From Escherichia marmotae (lineage in GTDB: Bacteria > Pseudomonadota > Gammaproteobacteria > Enterobacterales > Enterobacteriaceae): 64,000 bases of DNA. Below the pieces are notes generated by a model that did not search any database, had not been told where the DNA came from, and worked only from the letters and a program-made list of their open reading frames with translations. The first letter of the stretch is position 1. The number at the start of each line of letters is the position of its first letter. The position numbers were made by a program, and so were the translations under genes. The stretch lies in assembly GCF_002900365.1 (NCBI RefSeq), contig NZ_CP025979.1, positions 2,852,001-2,916,000 on the forward strand, in the 5' to 3' direction. This document shows positions 8,203 to 16,463 of this stretch, piece by piece.

Positions 8203-10524
8203 ATGAAAAAATTAACCATTGGCTTAATTGGTAATCCAAATTCTGGCAAGACAACTTTATTTAACCAGCTCACCGGGGCTCGTCAGCGTGTAGGAAACTG
8301 GGCTGGTGTTACCGTCGAACGTAAAGAGGGTCAGTTCACCACTACCGATCATCAGGTCACCCTGGTGGATCTGCCCGGCACTTATTCTCTGACCACCATC
8401 TCTTCGCAGACTTCGCTGGATGAGCAAATCGCCTGTCACTACATTTTAAGCGGCGATGCCGATCTGCTGATTAACGTGGTGGATGCGTCTAACCTTGAAC
8501 GTAACCTTTACCTGACGCTGCAACTACTGGAGCTGGGTATTCCGTGCATCGTGGCGCTGAACATGCTCGACATTGCCGAGAAGCAAAATATTCGCATTGA
8601 AATTGATGCCCTGGCGGCGCGTCTTGGCTGCCCGGTGGTTCCACTGGTCTCCACTCGTGGTCGTGGTATTGAAGCGCTGAAACTGGCAATTGACCGCTAC
8701 AAAGCCAACGAGAATGTAGAACTGGTGCATTACGCCCAACCGCTAATCAATGAAGCCGACGCACTGGCGAAAGTGATGCCGTCCGACATCCCGCTGAAAC
8801 ATCGCCGCTGGCTGGGTCTGCAAATGTTGGAAGGCGATATTTACAGCCGCGCCTACGCTGGTGAAGCATCGCAGCATCTGGATGCTGCTCTCGCCCGTCT
8901 GCGTAATGAGATGGACGATCCGGCGCTACACATTGCCGATGCGCGTTACCAGTGTATTGCCGCCATCTGTGATGTGGTGAGCAACACCCTGACGGCAGAA
9001 CCCAGCCGTTTCACCACTGCCGTAGATAAAATCGTGCTTAACCGATTCCTTGGTCTGCCGATTTTCCTCTTTGTGATGTACCTGATGTTCCTGCTGGCTA
9101 TCAATATCGGCGGGGCGCTACAACCGCTGTTTGACGTCGGTTCCGTGGCGCTGTTTGTACATGGTATTCAGTGGATTGGTTACACACTCCACTTCCCGGA
9201 CTGGCTGACTATCTTCCTCGCCCAGGGCCTGGGTGGTGGCATTAACACCGTTCTGCCACTGGTGCCGCAAATTGGCATGATGTACCTGTTCCTCTCCTTC
9301 CTGGAAGACTCCGGATATATGGCGCGTGCGGCGTTTGTGATGGACCGTCTGATGCAGGCGTTGGGATTACCGGGTAAATCTTTTGTGCCATTGATTGTTG
9401 GCTTCGGTTGTAACGTGCCGTCGGTGATGGGCGCGCGAACCCTTGATGCACCGCGTGAACGCCTGATGACCATCATGATGGCTCCATTTATGTCCTGCGG
9501 CGCACGTCTGGCAATCTTCGCGGTATTTGCGGCTGCGTTCTTTGGGCAGAACGGCGCGCTGGCTGTGTTCTCACTGTATATGCTGGGTATCGTGATGGCT
9601 GTGCTGACTGGCCTGATGCTCAAATACACCATCATGCGCGGTGAAGCGACGCCGTTTGTCATGGAGTTGCCGGTATACCACGTACCACACGTTAAGAGCC
9701 TGATTATCCAGACCTGGCAGCGTCTGAAAGGTTTCGTTCTGCGCGCCGGTAAAGTGATTATCATCGTCAGTATTTTCCTGAGTGCCTTCAACAGCTTCTC
9801 GCTAAGCGGGAAAATCGTCGACAACATCAACGACTCAGCGCTGGCTTCTGTCAGCCGTGTGATCACCCCGGTCTTCAAGCCGATTGGTGTACATGAAGAT
9901 AACTGGCAGGCAACGGTTGGCCTGTTCACGGGTGCCATGGCGAAAGAAGTGGTGGTGGGTACGCTCAACACCCTCTACACCGCAGAAAATATTCAGGACG
10001 AAGAGTTCAATCCGGCGGAATTCAACCTTGGTGAAGAGCTGTTCAGCGCGGTAGATGAAACCTGGCAGAGTCTGAAAGACACCTTTAGCCTTAGCGTACT
10101 GATGAACCCAATTGAAGCCAGCAAAGGCGACGGTGAAATGGGCACCGGGGCGATGGGCGTGATGGATCAAAAATTCGGTAGCGCGGCAGCAGCTTACAGC
10201 TATCTGATTTTTGTCCTGCTGTATGTACCGTGCATCTCGGTAATGGGCGCCATCGCTCGTGAATCAAGCCGTGGCTGGATGGGCTTCTCCATCCTGTGGG
10301 GGCTGAATATCGCTTACTCGCTCGCCACCTTGTTCTATCAGGTTGCCAGCTACAGCCAGCACCCAACCTACAGTCTGGTGTGCATTCTGGCGGTGATCCT
10401 GTTTAACATCGTGGTCATTGGCCTGCTGCGTCGCGCGCGTAGCCGGGTTGATATCGAACTGCTGGCAACGCGCAAATCGGTAAGCAGTTGCTGCGCAGCC
10501 AGCACCTCTGGCGATTGCCACTAA
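8203..10524 (+). CDS. feoB: Ferrous iron transporter FeoB, GTP-binding
   Basis: FeoB is the inner-membrane Fe2+ permease, with an N-terminal G-protein domain. It has 773 residues. G motifs are visible: G1 GNPNSGKTT at about 8-16, G3 DLPGT at about 54-58, and G4 NMLD at about 120-123. Two Gate-type membrane domains follow (around GFGCNVPSVMGARTLD and FTGAMAKEVVVGTLNTL), ending in a Cys-rich tail (SSCCAAS). The ATG at 8203 gives the K-12 length, so the alternative upstream start at 8191 is not used. feoC follows 10 bp downstream. Confidence 0.97.
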   Translation: MKKLTIGLIGNPNSGKTTLFNQLTGARQRVGNWAGVTVERKEGQFTTTDHQVTLVDLPGTYSLTTISSQTSLDEQIACHYILSGDADLLINVVDASNLERNLYLTLQLLELGIPCIVALNMLDIAEKQNIRIEIDALAARLGCPVVPLVSTRGRGIEALKLAIDRYKANENVELVHYAQPLINEADALAKVMPSDIPLKHRRWLGLQMLEGDIYSRAYAGEASQHLDAALARLRNEMDDPALHIADARYQCIAAICDVVSNTLTAEPSRFTTAVDKIVLNRFLGLPIFLFVMYLMFLLAINIGGALQPLFDVGSVALFVHGIQWIGYTLHFPDWLTIFLAQGLGGGINTVLPLVPQIGMMYLFLSFLEDSGYMARAAFVMDRLMQALGLPGKSFVPLIVGFGCNVPSVMGARTLDAPRERLMTIMMAPFMSCGARLAIFAVFAAAFFGQNGALAVFSLYMLGIVMAVLTGLMLKYTIMRGEATPFVMELPVYHVPHVKSLIIQTWQRLKGFVLRAGKVIIIVSIFLSAFNSFSLSGKIVDNINDSALASVSRVITPVFKPIGVHEDNWQATVGLFTGAMAKEVVVGTLNTLYTAENIQDEEFNPAEFNLGEELFSAVDETWQSLKDTFSLSVLMNPIEASKGDGEMGTGAMGVMDQKFGSAAAAYSYLIFVLLYVPCISVMGAIARESSRGWMGFSILWGLNIAYSLATLFYQVASYSQHPTYSLVCILAVILFNIVVIGLLRRARSRVDIELLATRKSVSSCCAASTSGDCH

Positions 10525-10534
10525 GGATACGGCA

Positions 10535-10771
10535 ATGGCTTCGCTCATCCAGGTGCGTGATTTGCTGGCGTTACGGGGCCGTATGGAAGCGGCCCAAATC
10601 AGCCAGACGCTGAACACTCCACAACCGATGATTAACGCAATGCTGCAACAACTGGAAAGTATGGGCAAAGCCGTGCGGATTCAGGAAGAACCTGACGGCT
10701 GCCTCTCCGGCAGTTGCAAAAGCTGCCCGGAAGGAAAAGCCTGTCTGCGTGAGTGGTGGGCGTTGCGTTAA
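10535..10771 (+). CDS. feoC: FeoC, small winged-helix Fe-S protein of the feo operon
   Basis: FeoC is a 78-residue winged-helix protein with four closely spaced cysteines (GCLSGSCKSCPEGKACL at about 55-71) that can bind an Fe-S cluster. It is thought to regulate or protect FeoB. It is the last gene of feoABC and is followed by an intrinsic terminator. Confidence 0.95.
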   Translation: MASLIQVRDLLALRGRMEAAQISQTLNTPQPMINAMLQQLESMGKAVRIQEEPDGCLSGSCKSCPEGKACLREWWALR

Positions 10772-10810
10772 CATTGTTCCACAACATTGTTCCACCACCT
10801 GTTTTGAAAA

Positions 10811-10841
10811 GCCCGGTATGCGTTTGCTACCGGGCTTTTTT
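10811..10841 (+). terminator. Intrinsic terminator of feoABC
   Basis: The stem GCCCGGTA/TACCGGGC (10811-10818 and 10828-10835) with a 9-nt loop is followed by a T run. Just upstream, at 10772-10797, is a short tandem duplication of AACATTGTTCCAC. Confidence 0.9.
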
Positions 10842-10986
10842 GCGTGCCACTTTCCATAAAAATGCAACTCTTGCAGCACGACGTAAATTCCTCTGAAAGA
10901 GTCTCGCAGGGATGAAAACTGGCTAATGCACAGGTGTGGAGTGGCGCGTAGAGTCGCGGCATTCAAACAACAGGTGAAGGAACGCC

Positions 10987-11889
10987 ATGAGCAAAAAGCA
11001 GAGTTCCACCCCACACGATGCGCTGTTCAAACTCTTTTTACGCCAACCGGACACGGCGCGCGATTTTCTTGCGTTCCATTTACCGGCCCCCATTCACGCG
11101 CTCTGTGATATGAAAACCCTCAAGCTGGAGTCGAGCAGTTTTATTGATGACGATCTGCGTGAAAGCTACTCCGACGTGCTGTGGTCGGTGAAAACCGAGC
11201 AAGGACCAGGATACATCTATTGCCTGATTGAACATCAAAGCACCTCAAACAAACTGATCGCATTTCGCATGATGCGTTACGCCATTGCCGCAATGCAAAA
11301 TCACCTGGATGCCGGATACAAAACGTTGCCGATGGTGGTGCCGTTGTTGTTTTACCATGGTATTGAAAGCCCCTATCCCTATTCGCTGTGTTGGCTGGAT
11401 CCCAACCTGGCCAGGCAGCTTTACGCCTCTGCATTTCCGCTGATTGATGTCACCGTCATGCCTGATGATGAAATCATGCAACACCGACGCATGGCGCTGC
11501 TGGAGTTAATTCAAAAACATATTCGTCAACGCGACCTGATGGGACTGGTAGAGCAAATGGCCTGCTTATTAAGTAGTGGATACGCTAATGACAGACAAAT
11601 CAAAGGGCTGTTTAATTACATACTACAAACAGGCGATGCGGTACGTTTTAACGATTTTATCGATGATGTGGCCAAACGTTCACCGAAACACAAGGAGAGT
11701 TTAATGACTATTGCGGAAAGATTGCGGCAGGAGGGACATCGTCAAGGGGTACAACAAGGTGTACAGCAAGGACGACGCCTGGAAGCCCTGGATATTGCCC
11801 AAACGATGCTGAAAGCGGGTATCCCCCACGAAGACATAATCTTATTTACCAGCCTGACGATGGAGGAGCTTAAAGAAATTATCCATTGA
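10987..11889 (+). CDS. rpnA: Rpn-family recombination-promoting nuclease RpnA (YhgA)
   Basis: RpnA belongs to the PD-(D/E)XK nuclease family related to PDDEXK transposases; Rpn proteins are DNA endonucleases linked to RecA-independent recombination and recently to phage defence. It has 300 residues. The likely active site is Asp63 (SYSDVLW) with Glu82 and Gln84 (IEHQS). The C-terminal helical part contains an internal translation start at 11704. Family members usually read CWLD-x-F-x-DP before the LAR motif; here Asp138 is followed directly by Pro139, a probable 4-residue in-frame deletion near 11400. Near residues 244-252, GVQQ occurs twice in tandem, a repeat known to vary in this family. 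The ribosome site GAAGGAA lies upstream of 10987. Confidence 0.92.
   Translation: MSKKQSSTPHDALFKLFLRQPDTARDFLAFHLPAPIHALCDMKTLKLESSSFIDDDLRESYSDVLWSVKTEQGPGYIYCLIEHQSTSNKLIAFRMMRYAIAAMQNHLDAGYKTLPMVVPLLFYHGIESPYPYSLCWLDPNLARQLYASAFPLIDVTVMPDDEIMQHRRMALLELIQKHIRQRDLMGLVEQMACLLSSGYANDRQIKGLFNYILQTGDAVRFNDFIDDVAKRSPKHKESLMTIAERLRQEGHRQGVQQGVQQGRRLEALDIAQTMLKAGIPHEDIILFTSLTMEELKEIIH
11692..11730 (+). repeat. Direct repeat, copy A: RpnA-S ribosome site and start
   Basis: This 39-bp segment carries AAGGAG, the internal ATG and the codons for MTIAERLRQ. It matches 11897-11935 with two mismatches; the first 23 bases are identical. Confidence 0.85.
11704..11889 (+). CDS. Predicted intragenic small protein RpnA-S (in frame inside rpnA)
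   Basis: An ATG at 11704, in the rpnA frame, is preceded by a very good ribosome site (AAGGAG at 11692-11697, 6 bases clear). It would give a 61-residue protein identical to the RpnA C-terminus (MTIAERLRQEG...). Short proteins translated from inside rpn genes have been reported to bind and block the full-length toxic nuclease, acting as intragenic antitoxins. The site here fits that model. Its start region is duplicated at 11897-11935, upstream of the next gene. Confidence 0.7.
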   Translation: MTIAERLRQEGHRQGVQQGVQQGRRLEALDIAQTMLKAGIPHEDIILFTSLTMEELKEIIH

Positions 11890-11896
11890 TAAAACA

Positions 11897-11935
11897 AAGG
11901 AGAGTTTAATGACTATTGCAGAAAGATTACGGCAA
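11897..11935 (+). repeat. Direct repeat, copy B: captured rpnA start in front of the antitoxin
   Basis: This is the second copy of the 39-bp RpnA-S start region, beginning 7 bp after the rpnA stop codon. It supplies a ribosome site and an ATG (11909) that reads in frame into the antitoxin gene. Confidence 0.85.
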
Positions 11936-12181
11936 CAAGGAGGAGCCATGATCGTTACTATCCCACGAGATCTTGCCACCGATCCTGGCTGGTCACCGGG
12001 CACAGAGATTACCGTGGAGAAAAAAGGCGATAGCGTTAATTTGCGCGCCACAGAGCACAAGCCGCGTGGGCGTCTTACCGTCGCGCAATTGTTGAGCCAG
12101 ATCGATGAAAGCGAAATTACGGAGCTAAATCAGTCGACAGAAGGATGGGCAGAAGGGAAAAAAGGTAATGAAGCATGGTAA
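11909..12181 (+). CDS. MazE/PemI-type antitoxin with an rpnA-derived N-terminus
   Basis: This is the predicted antitoxin of the downstream PemK/MazF-like toxin. From ATG 11909 it has 90 residues; the region RLRQQGGAMIVTIPRDL aligns with the swapped-hairpin (AbrB/MazE) start of PemI (RLKKVGGSVMLTVPPAL) and ChpS (IKRWGNSAGMVIP). The C-terminal part (RGRLTVAQLLSQIDES, ending EAW) resembles the toxin-binding tail of MazE/ChpS. A second start at 11948 with an AAGGAGG site would give 77 residues but lose the first strand of the fold. The residues encoded at 11909-11935 come from the duplicated RpnA-S start. The stop overlaps the toxin start by 7 bases. Confidence 0.82.
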   Translation: MTIAERLRQQGGAMIVTIPRDLATDPGWSPGTEITVEKKGDSVNLRATEHKPRGRLTVAQLLSQIDESEITELNQSTEGWAEGKKGNEAW

Positions 12182-12540
12182 AGGCACGGACGCCACATAG
12201 TGGTGAGATCTGGTATTTTAACCCTGCTCCGGTTGCCGGGCATGAACTTCGGGGTCCACATTATTGCATTGTGGTAACAGACAAAGAACTCAACAATGTC
12301 TTAAAAGTTGCTATGTGCTGTCCGATTTCAACAGAGGCAAATGCAACACGTTCCACAGGGGTGACGGTGAACGTCCTCCCCCATGATACGCAAACCGGTA
12401 ACCTGCATGGCGTTGTGCTTTGTCACCAGCTAAAAGCTGTCGATCTTATTGCCCGTGGCGCTAAATTTCATACCGTTGCCGATGAAACATTGATTAGTAA
12501 GGTACTCGGTAAACTGGTAAATTTAATCGACTCACAATAA
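12175..12540 (+). CDS. PemK/MazF-type endoribonuclease toxin
   Basis: A 121-residue protein of the PemK/MazF/ChpB superfamily, which cleaves mRNA. Family features are SGEIWYFNPAPVAGHELRGPHYCIVV (about 8-33; basic and aromatic residues of the active cleft), CCPIS (about 49-53, usually APIT/VPIT), STGVTVNV and TGNLHGVVLCHQLKAVDL (about 71-90). It is translationally coupled to the antitoxin (ATGGTAA overlap). In K-12, as I remember it, rpnA is followed directly by bioH, so the pair is an accessory insertion. The nearest named relatives by eye are ChpB and PemK; I give no symbol. Confidence 0.85.
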   Translation: MVKARTPHSGEIWYFNPAPVAGHELRGPHYCIVVTDKELNNVLKVAMCCPISTEANATRSTGVTVNVLPHDTQTGNLHGVVLCHQLKAVDLIARGAKFHTVADETLISKVLGKLVNLIDSQ

Positions 12541-12558
12541 TTTGCCCTTACTTACCAC

Positions 12559-13351
<793 letters not shown>

Positions 13352-13364
13352 CACAAGGATGAAT

Positions 13365-14050
<686 letters not shown>

Positions 14051-14108
14051 AGCCTCGATGATGGGCGTATTATAACCAACTAAAATAGTCAACTATTAGG
14101 CCATTACT

Positions 14109-14684
14109 ATGATCCGTATTTCCGATGCTGCACAAGCGCACTTTGCCAAACTGCTGGCAAACCAGGAAGAAGGGACACAAATCCGCGTATTTGTGATTAA
14201 CCCTGGCACGCCTAACGCTGAATGTGGCGTATCTTATTGTCCGCCAGACGCCGTAGAAGCCACCGATACTGCCCTGAAATTTGACCTGCTGACCGCGTAT
14301 GTTGATGAACTAAGCGCACCTTACCTGGAAGATGCAGAGATTGATTTTGTTACCGACCAACTGGGTTCTCAGCTAACGCTGAAAGCCCCGAACGCCAAAA
14401 TGCGTAAAGTGGCTGACGATGCGCCGCTGATGGAGCGCGTGGAGTATATGCTGCAATCGCAGATTAACCCGCAGCTTGCCGGTCACGGTGGTCGTGTCTC
14501 GCTGATGGAAATCACCGAAGACGGTTATGCCATTCTGCAATTTGGCGGCGGCTGTAACGGTTGTTCCATGGTCGACGTGACGCTGAAAGAAGGGATCGAA
14601 AAGCAGTTGCTGAACGAATTCCCGGAACTGAAAGGTGTACGTGACCTCACCGAACACCAGCGCGGCGAACACTCTTACTACTAA
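14109..14684 (+). CDS. nfuA: Fe-S cluster carrier NfuA
   Basis: NfuA delivers [4Fe-4S] clusters to target proteins, particularly under iron limitation or oxidative stress. It has 191 residues: a degenerate A-type domain at the N-terminus (about 1-95) and a C-terminal Nfu domain with the CxxC ligand pair in [11 protein letters not shown] (Cys149 and Cys152). Its position 58 bp after gntX is as in K-12. Confidence 0.97.
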
Positions 14685-14690
14685 GTTATC

Positions 14691-14742
<52 letters not shown>

Positions 14743-14869
14743 GTTGAACATGTGCCAGACGTTGGCACGGCATTACCTCAGTAAATCTAATCCCTTCATT
14801 TCCCCATGATAATATGACCAACCTCTCATAATTTAAATTTACCCCGCTCTGGTGATTCTCAAGCGCATA

Positions 14870-14885
14870 ATGTTACCCGTATCAT
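14870..14885. promoter_or_regulatory. GntR operator 1 of gntT
   Basis: ATGTTACCCGTATCAT matches the GntR consensus (ATGTTACCGGTAACAT) except at two positions. It is about 160 bp upstream of gntT, in the expected promoter region. Confidence 0.75.
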
Positions 14886-15010
14886 TCTCATGGACACCAA
14901 ACACACTCATACCATTTGACGACACTAATTCGTTTTAGGAGTCATCAGCCGTGGTGCCGTTATATCTCTGTTCCCAGTTGGGACAACCAGGATTTGTCGT
15001 CAGAAACCTG

Positions 15011-15026
15011 ACGTTACCCATAACAA
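15011..15026. promoter_or_regulatory. GntR operator 2 in the gntT leader
   Basis: ACGTTACCCATAACAA is a second, weaker match to the GntR consensus, 20 bp upstream of the gntT start. Two operators, upstream and downstream of the transcription start, are known for E. coli gntT. Confidence 0.7.
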
Positions 15027-15045
15027 ATTAAAGGCCAGGTAAATC

Positions 15046-16362
15046 ATGCCATTAGTCATTGTTGCTATCGGTGTAATCTTGTTATTACTCCTGATGATCC
15101 GCTTCAAAATGAACGGCTTCATCGCTCTCGTCCTGGTGGCGCTTGCTGTTGGATTAATGCAAGGGATGCCGCTGGATAAAGTTATTGGCTCTATCAAAGC
15201 CGGTGTCGGCGGAACGCTCGGTAGCCTTGCCCTGATCATGGGTTTTGGCGCAATGCTGGGCAAAATGCTGGCAGACTGCGGCGGCGCACAACGTATCGCC
15301 ACCACGCTGATCGCCAAATTTGGTAAAAAGCACATTCAGTGGGCAGTGGTACTGACCGGTTTTACCGTCGGTTTTGCCCTGTTCTATGAAGTGGGCTTCG
15401 TACTGATGCTGCCGCTGGTGTTTACCATCGCCGCTGCTACAAATATCCCGCTGCTGTATGTTGGTGTACCGATGGCCGCTGCGCTTTCCGTAACCCACGG
15501 CTTCCTGCCACCGCATCCTGGCCCGACTGCGATTGCAACCATTTTCAATGCCGATATGGGTAAAACCCTGCTGTACGGTACTATTCTGGCAATCCCGACC
15601 GTTATTCTCGCGGGTCCGGTTTACGCTCGCGTGCTGAAAGGCATTGATAAGCCGATCCCGGAAGGCCTGTACAGCGCGAAAACCTTTAGTGAAGAAGAGA
15701 TGCCGAGCTTTGGCGTCAGCGTCTGGACTTCTCTGGTTCCGGTTGTACTGATGGCAATGCGTGCCATCGCTGAAATGATCCTGCCGAAAGGTCACGCTTT
15801 CCTGCCGGTAGCAGAGTTCTTAGGTGACCCGGTAATGGCAACGCTGATTGCCGTACTAATCGCGATGTTCACCTTTGGTCTGAACCGTGGTCGCTCAATG
15901 GATCAAATTAACGACACGCTGGTTTCTTCGATCAAAATCATCGCCATGATGCTGCTAATCATCGGTGGTGGCGGTGCGTTCAAGCAGGTGTTGGTAGACA
16001 GTGGCGTGGACAAATATATCGCCTCCATGATGCACGAAACCAATATTTCCCCGCTGCTGATGGCCTGGTCTATTGCCGCCGTACTGCGTATCGCGCTGGG
16101 TTCCGCAACCGTTGCGGCAATTACTGCGGGCGGTATCGCTGCGCCGCTGATTGCAACAACTGGCGTCAGCCCAGAGTTGATGGTTATCGCGGTTGGTTCC
16201 GGTAGTGTGATTTTCTCTCACGTGAACGATCCGGGCTTCTGGCTGTTCAAAGAGTACTTTAACCTGACTATCGGTGAGACCATCAAGTCCTGGTCGATGC
16301 TGGAAACCATTATCTCGGTGTGCGGTCTGGTAGGCTGCCTGCTGCTGAATATGGTGATTTGA
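15046..16362 (+). CDS. gntT: High-affinity gluconate permease GntT
   Basis: GntT is an inner-membrane gluconate:H+ symporter of the Gnt family. It has 438 residues and 12-14 hydrophobic helices spread along its length; GFLPPHPGPTAIA (about 152-164) and FSHVNDPGFWLF are family motifs. It is monocistronic, with GntR operators upstream and REP units right after the stop. A second Gnt-family permease, gntU, lies at 57010. Confidence 0.97.
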   Translation: MPLVIVAIGVILLLLLMIRFKMNGFIALVLVALAVGLMQGMPLDKVIGSIKAGVGGTLGSLALIMGFGAMLGKMLADCGGAQRIATTLIAKFGKKHIQWAVVLTGFTVGFALFYEVGFVLMLPLVFTIAAATNIPLLYVGVPMAAALSVTHGFLPPHPGPTAIATIFNADMGKTLLYGTILAIPTVILAGPVYARVLKGIDKPIPEGLYSAKTFSEEEMPSFGVSVWTSLVPVVLMAMRAIAEMILPKGHAFLPVAEFLGDPVMATLIAVLIAMFTFGLNRGRSMDQINDTLVSSIKIIAMMLLIIGGGGAFKQVLVDSGVDKYIASMMHETNISPLLMAWSIAAVLRIALGSATVAAITAGGIAAPLIATTGVSPELMVIAVGSGSVIFSHVNDPGFWLFKEYFNLTIGETIKSWSMLETIISVCGLVGCLLLNMVI

Positions 16363-16373
16363 TAACACTGACT

Positions 16374-16452
16374 GCCGGATATGGCGTGAATGTCTTATCC
16401 GGCGGCTCTAATGAGTAGGCCGGATAAGACGCATCAAGCGTCGCATCCGGCA
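16374..16452. repeat. BIME: two REP units between gntT and malQ
   Basis: REP units in opposite orientation lie at 16374-16403 and 16415-16452. They separate the convergent genes gntT and malQ. Confidence 0.9.
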
Positions 16453-16463
16453 TTAACCGCACT

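Noticed and set aside
10772..10797. Tandem copy of AACATTGTTCCAC after feoC
   Set aside because: A single two-copy duplication between a stop codon and a terminator, with no sign of function.
11948..12181. Antitoxin start at 11948 as the main start
   Set aside because: Despite a good ribosome site, it would remove the first strand of the MazE/AbrB fold (RLRQQGG), which aligns with PemI from the 11909 start. It remains a possible second start.
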